Assembly: GCA_963780815.1 (NCBI GenBank) | Contig: CAWADG010000006.1 | Location: 1 to 64,000, forward strand | Direction of reading: 5' to 3' | Origin: VRUE01 sp963780815 | GTDB taxonomy: Bacteria > Actinomycetota > Thermoleophilia > Solirubrobacterales > 70-9 | DNA length: 64,000 bases | Shown: piece by piece, positions 47,962-56,842 of the stretch | How positions within the stretch are numbered: position 1 is the first letter of the stretch | Layout of the letters: each line of letters starts with the position of its first letter | Notes under the pieces: model-generated | Told to the model about the DNA's origin: nothing | Database searches by the model: none | Seen by the model: the letters and a program-made list of their open reading frames with translations, nothing else | Made by a program: the position numbers and the translations under genes

Positions 47962-49218
47962 TTATGCGCGGAGCAGGTCGGGGAAGTCCTCGATGACCTG
48001 GCCGACGATCTCGAGCGCGGCGTCGAGGTGGTCGGTCTCATGGGTCGCCATCAGGCTGGTCCGGAGCAGCGCGCCACCGGGCGGGACGGCGGGATGGATC
48101 GCGACATTGGTGTAGACGCCCCTCTCGAACAGCGCCTTCCAGAGCAGCACCGCCTGCCAGTCGTCGCCGACGATCACCGGCACCACCGGCGTCGTCATGA
48201 CCGAGCCGTCGGCGAGTGAGCCCGGCTCGACGACCCGGAGGCCGAGGCCGCGGAGGCCCTCGCGCAGGTACTCGGCGTTGGCCAGGAGCCGCTCGAACAG
48301 CGCCGGCCCCTCGCTGCGGATCACCCGCAGCGCCGCCAGCGCCGCCCCGACCGCGGCCGGGACCGCCGAGGCGCTGAAGACGAAGGACCGCGAGGAGATC
48401 CTCAGAAACTCAACTACGTCGGCGGGCCCGGCGATGAAGCCGCCGCAGGAGGCGAGGCTCTTCGAGAAGGTGCCCATCCTGAGATCGACCTCGTCCTCGA
48501 GGCCGAACGCCTCGCACGCTCCAGCCCCGCGAGCGCCTAGGACCCCGGCGCCATGCGCCTCGTCGACCAGCAGCCGAGCGCCGTGCGCCCTGCAGAGCTC
48601 GACCGTCCGCGGCAGGTCGCAGACGTCGCCCTCCATCGAGAAGACACCGTCGACGACGACGAGGACGCCGCCGCCGTCCTCCGCCGCGCGTCCGAGCATC
48701 TTCTCGAGCTTGTCCATCCGGTTGTGCCGGAACGGCCGCAGCCGGGCGCCCGAGAGCCTGCACCCGTCGAGGATCGAGGCGTGGTCGCCGGAGTCGCAGA
48801 TGACGGTGTCGCCCGGCTCGAGGATCGCGCCAATGCAGCCGACGTTCGCCTGGTAGCCGGTCGTGTAGACGATCGCGTCCTCCTCGCCCATCCATTCGGC
48901 CAGCTCGCGCTCGAGCTCGAGATGCAGCGGCGTCGTCCCGTTCAGCAGGCGCGAGCCGGTGACGCCGGTGCCGAACGCCTCGAGGGCGTCGCGGGCGCCC
49001 TGCTTGACCCGCTCGTCGCCGGTCAGGCCGAGGTAGTTGTTGGAGCCGAGCATGATCGTCTCCCGTCCCTCCATCTCGACGACGGGCCCGGCCGCGGACG
49101 TCAGCAGGCGGAAGTAGGGGAGAAGGTCATGCTCCTTCGCGGCTTCGAGCTGCTCGAGCCGGTCGTGGCTGCGGGCCTTCTCAAAGACGTCGACCGCGGC
49201 CCTGGCTGTCTCGCTCAT
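47962..49218 (-). CDS. serine palmitoyltransferase-like PLP enzyme (alpha-oxoamine synthase family)
   Basis: 418 aa. Family marks: MLGSNNYLGLTGDERVKQGA, GSRLLNGTTPLHLELERELA, the PLP-lysine segment GTFSKSLASCGGFIAGP, DEAHGAGVLG and the C-terminal AVPPGGALLRTSLMATHETD. The family condenses an amino acid with an acyl-CoA. The AVPPG and IVGDD segments look more like bacterial serine palmitoyltransferase than BioF or glycine C-acetyltransferase (inference from motifs I recall). A gene resembling bacterial ceramide synthase is divergent at 49308. The 3' end abuts repeat copy C. Confidence 0.85.
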   Translation of the reverse strand: MSETARAAVDVFEKARSHDRLEQLEAAKEHDLLPYFRLLTSAAGPVVEMEGRETIMLGSNNYLGLTGDERVKQGARDALEAFGTGVTGSRLLNGTTPLHLELERELAEWMGEEDAIVYTTGYQANVGCIGAILEPGDTVICDSGDHASILDGCRLSGARLRPFRHNRMDKLEKMLGRAAEDGGGVLVVVDGVFSMEGDVCDLPRTVELCRAHGARLLVDEAHGAGVLGARGAGACEAFGLEDEVDLRMGTFSKSLASCGGFIAGPADVVEFLRISSRSFVFSASAVPAAVGAALAALRVIRSEGPALFERLLANAEYLREGLRGLGLRVVEPGSLADGSVMTTPVVPVIVGDDWQAVLLWKALFERGVYTNVAIHPAVPPGGALLRTSLMATHETDHLDAALEIVGQVIEDFPDLLRA

Positions 49219-49307
49219 GAGCCGAAAGTGTAGGCGGGAGCCGGCGCGCTAGTAGTAGTGGCGCCGACCGCCCCCTGCTGAAACTCCGTAGTAGGTTGCC
49301 CGCGAGG

Positions 49308-50444
49308 ATGGCTGGCATCTCGATACGACCGGTGCGTTCAAGGCGCGACCTGAAGCGCTTCGTCAGGGTCCCGTTTCAGCTGCACCGCGATCACCCGCAA
49401 TGGGTGCCGCCGCTGATCCTCGACCGGATGCAGTTCCTCAACCGGGGCAAGAACCCATATTTCGAGCACGCCGAGGCCGAGTTCTTCCTCGCCGAGCGCG
49501 ACGGCGAGCCCGTTGGCAGGATCACCGCCCAGCTCGACCGGCGCTGGGACGAGTACCAGGGGGGCGAGGACGGGATGTTCGGGTTCTTCGAGGCGATCGA
49601 CGATCCCGAGGTCGCCGGTGGTCTGCTCGGCGCCGCCGAGGATTGGCTGCGCGAGCGCGGCCGCGGGCGCCTCCTCGGGCCGATGGACTTCACCACCAAC
49701 GACGAGGTGGGGCTCCTGATCGAGGGCTATGAGATCCGGCCGATGATCCTCCAGAACTGGCACCCCCGGTTCTACCGCGACCTGATCGAAGGAGCCGGCT
49801 ACGACAAGGAGATGGACCTCCTGATGTGGCACCTGGCACTCGGCGAGCTGAAGGAAGGCGACCAGTTCGACGCCTCGATCCATGCCGCCGCCGAAAACGC
49901 CCTGCGCGAGGAAGGGGTGACGATCCGCAGCATCGACAAGCGCAGGCTCCCCGAGGAGATGCGCCGGTTCACCGAGGTCTACAACGAGGCCTGGGCCGAC
50001 AACTGGGGTTTCGTGCCGCCGACCGACGAGGAGATCGAGTTCCACGCCAAGCTGCTGAAACAGGTGATCGACGAGAGGTGGGCGTTCGTGGCCGAACGCG
50101 AGGGGGAGACGGTCGGCGTCGCCCTGACCCTCCCCGACATCAACCAGGTGCTGGCGCTGATGGGGGGGCGGCTGATGCCGTTCGGCTGGCTCACGTTCCT
50201 GCGCGGGAAGCCGAAGATCGACCGGGTGCGCGTGTTCGCCCTCGGCGTCAAGAAGGCCTACCGCCACACCGGCGTCGCCGCCGGCCTCTACCTCAAACAT
50301 CTCGAGGCCGCGAGCCCGGAGGGGGTCCCGGCCGGCGAGACGGGGTGGATCCTCGAGACCAACGAGCCGATGAATCGGGCGATGGAAGGCATGGGCGGGA
50401 CGATCGTCAAGCGCTACCGGATCTACGAGAAGGCGCTGGCTTAG
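49308..50444 (+). CDS. GNAT-fold acyltransferase, bacterial ceramide synthase (bCerS)-like
   Basis: 378 aa from ATG 49308. The N-terminal half, VRVPFQLHRDHPQWVPPL, NPYFEHAEAEFFLAERDGEP, VGRITAQLDRRWDEYQ, then GLLGAAEDWLRERGRGRLLG and PMDFTTNDEVGLLIEGY, matches the pattern of large GNAT-like proteins that include Caulobacter ceramide synthase. The C-terminal half is a second GNAT-like lobe ending in LETNEPMNRAMEGMGG. Divergence from a serine-palmitoyltransferase-like gene, sharing a 90-bp promoter region, supports N-acylation of a sphingoid base. The family assignment is strong; the substrate is inferred. Confidence 0.82.
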   Translation: MAGISIRPVRSRRDLKRFVRVPFQLHRDHPQWVPPLILDRMQFLNRGKNPYFEHAEAEFFLAERDGEPVGRITAQLDRRWDEYQGGEDGMFGFFEAIDDPEVAGGLLGAAEDWLRERGRGRLLGPMDFTTNDEVGLLIEGYEIRPMILQNWHPRFYRDLIEGAGYDKEMDLLMWHLALGELKEGDQFDASIHAAAENALREEGVTIRSIDKRRLPEEMRRFTEVYNEAWADNWGFVPPTDEEIEFHAKLLKQVIDERWAFVAEREGETVGVALTLPDINQVLALMGGRLMPFGWLTFLRGKPKIDRVRVFALGVKKAYRHTGVAAGLYLKHLEAASPEGVPAGETGWILETNEPMNRAMEGMGGTIVKRYRIYEKALA

Positions 50445-50446
50445 CT

Positions 50447-50494
50447 ACGTGCCGTGAGTTAGCCGCCCATATGGGCGGCTAACTCACGGCACGT
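50447..50494. repeat. perfect 48-bp palindrome
   Basis: Two exactly complementary 24-bp arms with no loop meet at 50470/50471, centred on CATATG; arms begin ACGTGCCGTGAGTTAG. It starts 2 bp after the stop of the ceramide synthase-like gene. It may be a terminator, but a loop-free palindrome this long is unusual, and no T-tract follows. The rest of 50495-50572 contains nothing I can name. Confidence 0.9.
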
Positions 50495-50572
50495 CTTGAG
50501 GAAATTCGCAACTTGCGGTCTTCCGGGGCGGGGCCAGCTAACTCGCCCGGCGGTCTCGCTAAGGTCGCGAGG

Positions 50573-50890
50573 GTGAGTGAGGTCGAGGTTCAGGGCGAGG
50601 TCCTCTCCGAGGAGGACGTCGAGGCGCGGGCCGAGCAGCCCGTCCGCGCGCTCGAGGCCTACCGCGAACCGGCCAGCCCGGTACTTCGCACCGAGGTCCG
50701 CACCGCGGCCCTCGCCGCGGCGGGCGGGGTCCTCGCCGGCGCCGCCACGGTGGCCGCCGTCAGGGCCGTCGGCGCAGTGACATCGCGGGGCACGGGTCAG
50801 CGCCGGCTCAGGCGTCGGAAGGAGCAGCGGCCGACGAATGTCGTCGCCAGCCGCTCGTTCCTCGTCGACGTCCATCTGCTCGGGCGATGA
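50573..50890 (+). CDS. small protein with central hydrophobic helix
   Basis: 105 aa from GTG 50573 (GCGAGG upstream). An acidic N-terminus (MSEVEVQGEVLSEEDVEARA) precedes a hydrophobic Ala/Gly/Val segment (LAAAGGVLAGAATVAAVRAVG) and a basic tail (RRLRRRKEQRPTN). It could be a peripheral or single-span membrane protein. No family recognised. The next gene starts 20 bp downstream. Confidence 0.6.
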   Translation: MSEVEVQGEVLSEEDVEARAEQPVRALEAYREPASPVLRTEVRTAALAAAGGVLAGAATVAAVRAVGAVTSRGTGQRRLRRRKEQRPTNVVASRSFLVDVHLLGR

Positions 50891-50910
50891 AGCGCGACAG
50901 CTGAGGACGG

Positions 50911-51819
50911 ATGGGCGAGGCGTTCGAAACGGAGGTCTCGCCTCCCTCCCCGTTCCTGATGCCCCGTTTCGGCGGCGAGGACAGGGTGATGAGGGTCGGC
51001 GGCGGCGTCGCGACCAGGCTGCTCGACGTTGACGCCTGCCCGGTCCTGGTCCGGGCCTGGCAGCCGCAGGCCAGGCGGGTCGTGTTCCGGGCCGAGCCGG
51101 TAGCGCCGAACGCGGTGACCGTGCCCCCCAATCTCTCCTCGCAGCTCCCGCCGCGCGGCGCCGGCGATTTGGAGCTGCGGCTGGCGGTCGAGCGGATGCG
51201 GTTCGCGCTCGGCGTCGATGAGGACCTGGGCGAGTTCTTCGCGCGCTTCAAGCGCGATCCGCTTCTGGGACCGCTTCTGCGGCGTCGCCCCCATCGCCGC
51301 CCCCATCGCCGCCCCTGGCCGTGGGAGGCGCTCGCCTGGGCGATCGTCAAGCAGCTGATCGAGAGCGGACGCGCGGCGACGATCCAGCGCCGGATCGTCG
51401 GCCGCTGGGGACGGAGACTCCCCCGGGATCGCGGCACCCTGCGTGACGTTCCCGGCCCGGCCGCGATCGCCGGCAGGGCCCCGGCGGAACTGGAGTCGAT
51501 CGGTCTCTCAGCCGGGCGCTCGATCGCGCTGCGGGCGGTCGCCAGGGACATCGCCGCCGGTCGCTGCGACCCCGATGAGAGGGTCGCCGACACTCGTTTC
51601 CTGCGGGTCCCCGAGATCGGCCCCTGGACGGTGCAGTGCCTCGGCCTCTTCGGCCGCGGCGAACCCGACTCGCTCCCGGCGGGGGACCTCATGTACCTGA
51701 AGCTGATCGGAAAACTGGCCGGCCTCGGCCGCCGCGCGACGGTCGAGGAGGTCGAGGAGTTCTTCGCCCCGTATGCCCCGTTCCGCGGCCTTGCGGGTTC
51801 GTGGATGGTGGGCATCTGA
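50911..51819 (+). CDS. DNA-3-methyladenine glycosylase (AlkA/HhH-GPD-like)
   Basis: 302 aa from ATG 50911. The C-terminal HhH-GPD module contains LRVPEIGPWTVQCLGLFGRG followed by PAGDLMYLKLIGKL, placing the catalytic Asp in the usual 'P-x-x-D' position. The N-terminal lobe is beta-rich, as in AlkA. It removes alkylated bases from DNA. A low-complexity RRRPHRRPHRRPW stretch comes from a 12-bp tandem repeat (51289-51312), an insertion-like feature not normal in the family. Confidence 0.88.
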   Translation: MGEAFETEVSPPSPFLMPRFGGEDRVMRVGGGVATRLLDVDACPVLVRAWQPQARRVVFRAEPVAPNAVTVPPNLSSQLPPRGAGDLELRLAVERMRFALGVDEDLGEFFARFKRDPLLGPLLRRRPHRRPHRRPWPWEALAWAIVKQLIESGRAATIQRRIVGRWGRRLPRDRGTLRDVPGPAAIAGRAPAELESIGLSAGRSIALRAVARDIAAGRCDPDERVADTRFLRVPEIGPWTVQCLGLFGRGEPDSLPAGDLMYLKLIGKLAGLGRRATVEEVEEFFAPYAPFRGLAGSWMVGI

Positions 51820-51873
51820 GATCTGGGTCCCGGCATCAAGCCGGTCCGGTCGAAATGCCGATAGTGGGTATAT

Positions 51874-54171
51874 ATGGACCGCGAGTCTGTGGGAAAGCAG
51901 TGGCCCGATGACCGGGTAAACGAGTTTCTCGATCAAATCTCCGAGGCGGGGGAGGACTATCGCCGCCTCGTCGAGCGCCTTCCCGCGATCGTCTACGCGT
52001 GCGAGGTGGGCGAGAACGCCCTCTGGCGCTACGTGAGCCCCCAGATCGAGGAGATCCTCGGATACACGCCCGAGGAATGGGTCGCCGACCCCGAGCTCTG
52101 GGCCCGCCAGCTGCACCCCGACGATCGCGAGAGCGCGCTCGCCCAGGAGATGGAACAGGCGGAGGCGAATAGCCGCAACGGGCGCCCGATCGACTACAGG
52201 ATGATCACCCGCGACGGCGATGTCGTCTGGCTCCTCGACGAGGCGGTCCTCGAACCCGATCACGACGGGGTTCCGGTCTGGCACGGGGTTCTCTACGACA
52301 TCACCGAGCGCAAGATCGCCGAGGAGGACCTGCGCCGGGCCGTCGCCCAGCAGGCGACCGTCGCCCGGCTTTCGAGCCACGCTCTCCAGCACGGGGAGTC
52401 GGACGCGCTGATGGAGGAGGCGGTGGCGCTGATGGTCGAGATCGACGGCATCGACGGCGCCTGCATCTGGGAGGTGGGACGTGAGGGGCGCCGGCTGCGG
52501 ATGCTCGCCGCGGCCGAGATCCAAGGGACCGACGGCAGCCGCCGTGCCTCGGCGGCTCGCAACTCGCACGCCGGCGCGGCGCTCGAGTCGGGCCTGCACG
52601 TGATCGTCGACGACTGGGAAACCGAGCGGCGCTTCACGATGCCGCCGGCGCTCCGGGTGATGGGGGTTCGCAGCAGCCTGGCGGTCCCGATCGACGGGCG
52701 TGAGAGCCCGTTCGGTGTCCTCGACATCCACTCCCTCGAGCCGAACAGCTTCACCCCCCAGGACGTCCACTTCGCGCAGGCCTCGGCCAATGTCCTCGCC
52801 GACGCGGTCGAGCGCCACGCGACAGATCGCGCGCTCCGGCACCGGGTCCTGCACGACTCGCTGACCGGTCTTCCGAACCGGACGAGCTTCGTCCAGTCGC
52901 TCGAGATCGCTCTTCAGCGCGGGGCGGTTGCAGGGACGCCGGTCGGGGTGCTGTTCCTCGACCTCGACAGCTTCAAGCTCGTCAACGACAGCATCGGGCA
53001 CCACGGCGGCGACGAGCTGCTGCGGGCGATCGCGCCGCGCCTGCGGTCCCACCTCCGTCCCGGGGACATCGTCGCCCGGTTCGGCGGCGACGAGTTCGGG
53101 ATCCTGATCGACCGCCTCGCCGACGAGGACGAGGCGATTGCGATCGCGAACAGGGTGTCCGCCGCTTTCGCTGAGCCGTACACGATGGGAGGCGTTGAGC
53201 ACTTCGTCAGCGCCAGCATCGGGATCGCCGTCGGCCGTCCCACCCGCACCGAACAGATCGGGGCGGAGTCGTTGATCCGCGACGCCGACGCGGCGATGTA
53301 CAGGGCCAAGGAGCGGGGCCGGGCGCGCTCGGAGCTGTTCGACGCCGAGATGCGGGCCCGCGCGGCGCGGCGGCTCGAGGTCGAGCGCGACCTCCGGGAC
53401 GCGCTCGCAAACGAGGAACTTCAGCTTCACTACCAGCCCCTGGTCGACCTCCGCAGCGGCGAGATCGTCTCGCTCGAGGCCCTGCTGCGGTGGGAGCACC
53501 CGCGGCGCGGCATCCTCGAGCCGGAGGAGTTCGTCTCGGTCGCCGAGGACTGCGGCCTGATCGGGCCGATCGGTCGTTGGGTCGAGGAGACGGCCTGTCG
53601 CCAGGCCGTGGAATGGCAGGGTCTGCGCCCGGATCGCAGGCCGATCGACATCTCGGTCAACATCTCCGCCCGTCAGGTGGCCCACCGCGAGCTCGCCGAC
53701 TCGGTCGCCGACGTCCTCTCCCGGACCGGGCTCGACCCGATTCACCTCCACCTCGAGGTCAACGAGAGCATCCTGGTCGATGAGTCGGCGATGGCGACGA
53801 CGACACTCGAGGCGCTCGGCGAGCTCGGGGTTCGCCTCGTCCTCGACGATTTCGGCACCGGCTACTCCTCGCTCGCCTACCTCAGCCGCTTCCCGTTCGA
53901 CGCGCTGAAGATCGACCGATCGTTCATCGAGGGCCTCGGGATGGAGCAGGAGCGGACCGCGATCGTCGAGGCGATCATCGGGATGGCCCGCGCCCTCTCG
54001 CTGGACGCGATCGCCGTCGGCGTCGAGAGCGACATCCAGCTGGCCGAGCTGCGCCGCTTCGGGTGCGACTACGGCCAGGGCCACCTCTTCTCGCGGCCGC
54101 TTCCGACCGGCGACATAACCCGGCTGATCCGCGAGGGAGAGCTCGAGCTACTTGGGAATTCTGCCCGGTAG
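51874..54171 (+). CDS. PAS-GAF-GGDEF-EAL cyclic-di-GMP signalling protein
   Basis: 765 aa from ATG 51874. PAS domain ~residues 30-140 (PAIVYACEVGENALWRYVSP), GAF ~165-310, GGDEF ~330-480 with an intact RFGGDEFGI active site near residue 404 and an RPGD inhibitory site five residues before it, and EAL ~500-755 with EALLRWEHPRRG, DDFGTGYSSL and KIDRSFI. Both diguanylate cyclase and phosphodiesterase halves retain their catalytic motifs, so it may be bifunctional. The 3' end overlaps the convergent ABC binding protein gene by 24 bp. Confidence 0.95.
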   Translation: MDRESVGKQWPDDRVNEFLDQISEAGEDYRRLVERLPAIVYACEVGENALWRYVSPQIEEILGYTPEEWVADPELWARQLHPDDRESALAQEMEQAEANSRNGRPIDYRMITRDGDVVWLLDEAVLEPDHDGVPVWHGVLYDITERKIAEEDLRRAVAQQATVARLSSHALQHGESDALMEEAVALMVEIDGIDGACIWEVGREGRRLRMLAAAEIQGTDGSRRASAARNSHAGAALESGLHVIVDDWETERRFTMPPALRVMGVRSSLAVPIDGRESPFGVLDIHSLEPNSFTPQDVHFAQASANVLADAVERHATDRALRHRVLHDSLTGLPNRTSFVQSLEIALQRGAVAGTPVGVLFLDLDSFKLVNDSIGHHGGDELLRAIAPRLRSHLRPGDIVARFGGDEFGILIDRLADEDEAIAIANRVSAAFAEPYTMGGVEHFVSASIGIAVGRPTRTEQIGAESLIRDADAAMYRAKERGRARSELFDAEMRARAARRLEVERDLRDALANEELQLHYQPLVDLRSGEIVSLEALLRWEHPRRGILEPEEFVSVAEDCGLIGPIGRWVEETACRQAVEWQGLRPDRRPIDISVNISARQVAHRELADSVADVLSRTGLDPIHLHLEVNESILVDESAMATTTLEALGELGVRLVLDDFGTGYSSLAYLSRFPFDALKIDRSFIEGLGMEQERTAIVEAIIGMARALSLDAIAVGVESDIQLAELRRFGCDYGQGHLFSRPLPTGDITRLIREGELELLGNSAR

Positions 54172-55191
54172 GTATTCGTTGCTGAGGACGTCGGACGGCG
54201 TCGGCCGGCCGCTGATCAGGCCGTGGTCGCGCATCCAGGCGATGAATCTTTCCCACTCCTCGGGGTTCATTTCGCCGTAGGGAGGGTGTTCGGCGGCGCC
54301 CGGGGTCCTGCGCTGCGGCGGTTTCAGCAGCGGGATCGTCGCCTTCACCTCGGCCGCGGTCAGGCGCGGGTCGAGATCAGGGTTGGCCGCGGTGAGCGCT
54401 TCGGTCGCCGCCTGCGGGTCGGCCGCGGCGGCGGAGGTGCCGCGGGCGAGGGCGGCGAGGAACAGGCGCACTGGCTGCGGATCTTCTTCGAGCTGGTCGC
54501 GCCGGGCGACGAACACCAGCTCGTTGTAGGTCGGGACCCCCAATCTGTCGACCGGAGTGACGACGGGGTCCTTGCCGCGCAGGCGGAGGTCGACGCCCTC
54601 GACGTTTCGGAAGCCCCCGAGCATCGCCTGGGCGCGGCCGCCGACGAGAGCCGGCAGCAGGCCGTAGCCGACGTTGACGGTCGTCACGTCCGACGGCGAG
54701 AGCCCGGCGCGGCCGAGGATCGTCTTCAGGTAGGCGTCCTGGTAGGGGATGCCGGCGGTTGCGATCGTCTTCCCGCGCAGATCGGCGATGCCCCCGATCT
54801 TCGAGCTCTTGAGCCAGATCATCGAGGTGAGCGGGGTGTCGACCAGGGCGCCGACGGCGACGACTTCGAGCCCCTGTTCGGTGGCGAGGATCACCTCAGG
54901 CTCGTAGGAGATGGCGAGGTCGGTGTTGCCGGCGGCGACCTGCTTGATCGGGGCCGCCGGGTCGGAGGGGGTCTGGATCGTCACGTCGAGCCCGGCGTCC
55001 TTGAAGTAGCCGAGCTTCTGGGCCATGTAGATCCCGGCATGATCGGCGTTCGGGTAGAAGTCGAGCGTCAGGCTGAACGGTTCCGACTTGGAGGCGCCGC
55101 CCTCGCTCTTCTCACCGCAGGAGGCCAGCCCCAGGGAGATGGCCGCGACGGCGATGATGGCGACGGCGGCCGCTGATCGTGAGCGCCTCAC
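54148..55191 (-). CDS. ABC transporter substrate-binding lipoprotein, ThiY/NMT1-like
   Basis: 347 aa. Lipoprotein signal (VAAISLGLASC). The mature N-terminus LTLDFYPNADHAGIYMAQKL is the NMT1/THI5-like motif of ThiY-type binding proteins that carry thiamine-pyrimidine precursors; sulfonate-binding SsuA-like proteins are related. Two lobes follow with GNTDLAISYEPEVILA. Next on the strand are a permease and ATPase, so the unit is a complete importer. Pyrimidine precursor is the best guess; sulfonate cannot be excluded. Confidence 0.85.
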   Translation of the reverse strand: MRRSRSAAAVAIIAVAAISLGLASCGEKSEGGASKSEPFSLTLDFYPNADHAGIYMAQKLGYFKDAGLDVTIQTPSDPAAPIKQVAAGNTDLAISYEPEVILATEQGLEVVAVGALVDTPLTSMIWLKSSKIGGIADLRGKTIATAGIPYQDAYLKTILGRAGLSPSDVTTVNVGYGLLPALVGGRAQAMLGGFRNVEGVDLRLRGKDPVVTPVDRLGVPTYNELVFVARRDQLEEDPQPVRLFLAALARGTSAAAADPQAATEALTAANPDLDPRLTAAEVKATIPLLKPPQRRTPGAAEHPPYGEMNPEEWERFIAWMRDHGLISGRPTPSDVLSNEYLPGRIPK

Positions 55192-55200
55192 CCCTTCTTT

Positions 55201-55953
55201 CTATCGCCAAGTGACGATGCGGCGCTCCGCGAGTGCGAGCAGGCCGAAGAGGCCGAGGGCGATCGCCGAGAGGACGACGGCCGCCGCGAACAGCCGCGTG
55301 GTCTCGAGTTGGGCGTTGTCGATCAGGATCTCGTGGCCGAGGCCGGAGTTCGCCCCGACCCACTCGCCGAAGACGGCGGCGATCGGCGCGATCACGACCG
55401 CGATCCTTGCTCCGCTGAACGTGTACGGGAGCGCGGTCGGCGCCTCGACTCGCCAGAGGATCTGCAGTCGCGAGGCGTCGAGAGTGCGCATCATCTTCGT
55501 CGCCTCGGGGTCGACCGATCGCAGCCCGTCGAGGGTCGTGACCGTGATCGGGAAGAAGCAGATCAGCGCCACAACCGCCAGCTTCGGGCCGAGGCCGAAG
55601 CCGAACCAGGTGACGAGGACCGGGGCGATGACGACGATCGGGATCGTCTGAGAGGCGACGACCAGCGGGTAGGTGGCGAGCCGCATCGTGGTCGAGAGGT
55701 GCATCGCGACGGCGAATGCGATCCCGACAATGGCCGCGCAACCGAAGCCGAGGAGTATCTCCTGCAGGGTCACCCAGCCGTTTTCGGCGAGCAGGGAGCG
55801 GTTCTCCCACAGCGAGGAGGCGATTTCGGCGGGCGATGGGACGAGGAAGTCCTCGAGGCTGAGGGCGTCGGCGATCGCCCCGGTGCCGGCCGCGATCTGC
55901 CAGGCGGCGATCAGGCCGGCGAGCAGCAGCACGGGCAGGAGCCATTTCCTCAT
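55201..55953 (-). CDS. ABC transporter permease, NitT/TauT-ThiX-like
   Basis: 250 aa with six predicted helices. The N-terminal PVLLLAGLIAAWQIA, central SQTIPIVVIAPVLVTWFGFGLGPKLAVV and the EAA loop-like segment MMRTLDASRLQILWRVEAPTALPYTFSGARIA identify the NitT/TauT permease group (ThiX and SsuC types). Follows the ATPase gene with a 4-bp overlap and precedes the binding protein by 9 bp, consistent with one transcript. Confidence 0.92.
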   Translation of the reverse strand: MRKWLLPVLLLAGLIAAWQIAAGTGAIADALSLEDFLVPSPAEIASSLWENRSLLAENGWVTLQEILLGFGCAAIVGIAFAVAMHLSTTMRLATYPLVVASQTIPIVVIAPVLVTWFGFGLGPKLAVVALICFFPITVTTLDGLRSVDPEATKMMRTLDASRLQILWRVEAPTALPYTFSGARIAVVIAPIAAVFGEWVGANSGLGHEILIDNAQLETTRLFAAAVVLSAIALGLFGLLALAERRIVTWR

Positions 55954-56783
55954 CGTGCTCCCTCACGGAGGGCGCCCATCGCCCGCTCGCGGGCGGCGAT
56001 GAACCGCGGGTCGGTGACGGCGGCGTCGCGGTCGGCAGCCCTCACCGTTGGGGAGCTCAGCTCGGCGACGATACGCGCCGGGCGGGCCGAGAGCACGACG
56101 ACCCGGTCCGAGAGGTAGAGGGCCTCCTCGACGTCGTGGGTGACGAGGACGACGGTGCGGGGGTCGGCCGCAATCGCGCCGGCCAGCCAGCCCTGCATCT
56201 CGGCCCGCGTGATCGCGTCGAGCGAGGCGAACGGCTCATCGAGGGCGAGAACCGGCTTGCCGGCGACCAGCGTCCGCAGGAAGGCCACCCGCTGTCGCAT
56301 CCCGCCGGAGAGCTCGGCAGGGGCGGAGCGCTCGAACCCCGCCAGCCCGAAGCGCGCGAACAGCCGGCCCGCCTCGCGCCGGGCGGCGGCCCTGCCGGCG
56401 CCACGGTTGCGAAGTGCCAGTGCCGCGTTGTCGAGCGCCGAGAGCCAGGGGAGGAGCATGTCGCGCTGGGGCATGAAGGCGCACCCCGCGAGGCGGTCGG
56501 CCGCGCCCGCGCGTCCCCCGACCTCGATCGTCCCGCCCGCCGGTTCTTGGAGGCCGGCGATCAGCTCGAGCAGGGTCGACTTGCCGCATCCCGAGGGCCC
56601 GACGATGCCGAGGACACGGTGGGACGGCGCCTCGAGATCGAGGCCGTCGATCGTCGTAAGGTCGCGGTAGGCGTGGCGGAGGGCGTGGACCGCGACCCCT
56701 GCAGGATCGGCTGCTCCGGCAGGCGATCCGGCGGCGGCGGCGAATTCCCTCGCTTCGGTCGGCACCTTGGTATCCTGGCGCAC
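55950..56783 (-). CDS. ABC transporter ATP-binding protein, NitT/TauT-ThiZ-like
   Basis: 277 aa from GTG 56783 (CAGGAG 6 bp upstream); a longer frame from 56855 crosses the TSUP start and is not used. Walker A (GIVGPSGCGKSTLLELIAGL), Q-loop (AFMPQRDMLLPWLSA), signature (AELSGGMRQRVAFLRT), Walker B (VLALDEPFASLDAI) and H-loop (VLVTHDVEEAL) are complete. Its leader carries the TCCTGAC/GTCAGGA inverted repeat whose right arm overlaps the ribosome-binding site. Confidence 0.93.
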   Translation of the reverse strand: MRQDTKVPTEAREFAAAAGSPAGAADPAGVAVHALRHAYRDLTTIDGLDLEAPSHRVLGIVGPSGCGKSTLLELIAGLQEPAGGTIEVGGRAGAADRLAGCAFMPQRDMLLPWLSALDNAALALRNRGAGRAAARREAGRLFARFGLAGFERSAPAELSGGMRQRVAFLRTLVAGKPVLALDEPFASLDAITRAEMQGWLAGAIAADPRTVVLVTHDVEEALYLSDRVVVLSARPARIVAELSSPTVRAADRDAAVTDPRFIAARERAMGALREGAR

Positions 56784-56790
56784 TCCGCGC

Positions 56791-56811
56791 TCCTGACCAA
56801 AGTAGTCAGGA
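56791..56811. promoter_or_regulatory. inverted repeat in ThiZ-like / TSUP divergent region
   Basis: TCCTGAC (56791-56797) and GTCAGGA (56805-56811), spaced by 7 bp, lie 7 bp upstream of the ATPase start and 31 bp before the TSUP start. The right arm on the minus strand overlaps CAGGAG. It may be an operator for the Rrf2 protein at 57827-58282 or a translation-controlling hairpin. Confidence 0.45.
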
Positions 56812-56842
56812 AAGTCGATAACCAACCTCCGCGCGGCACATA

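Noticed and set aside
56784..56842. TPP riboswitch upstream of the ThiZ-like ATPase
   Set aside because: The CUGAGA and ACCUGAUC-like conserved boxes of the thi-box are missing and the leader is too short.
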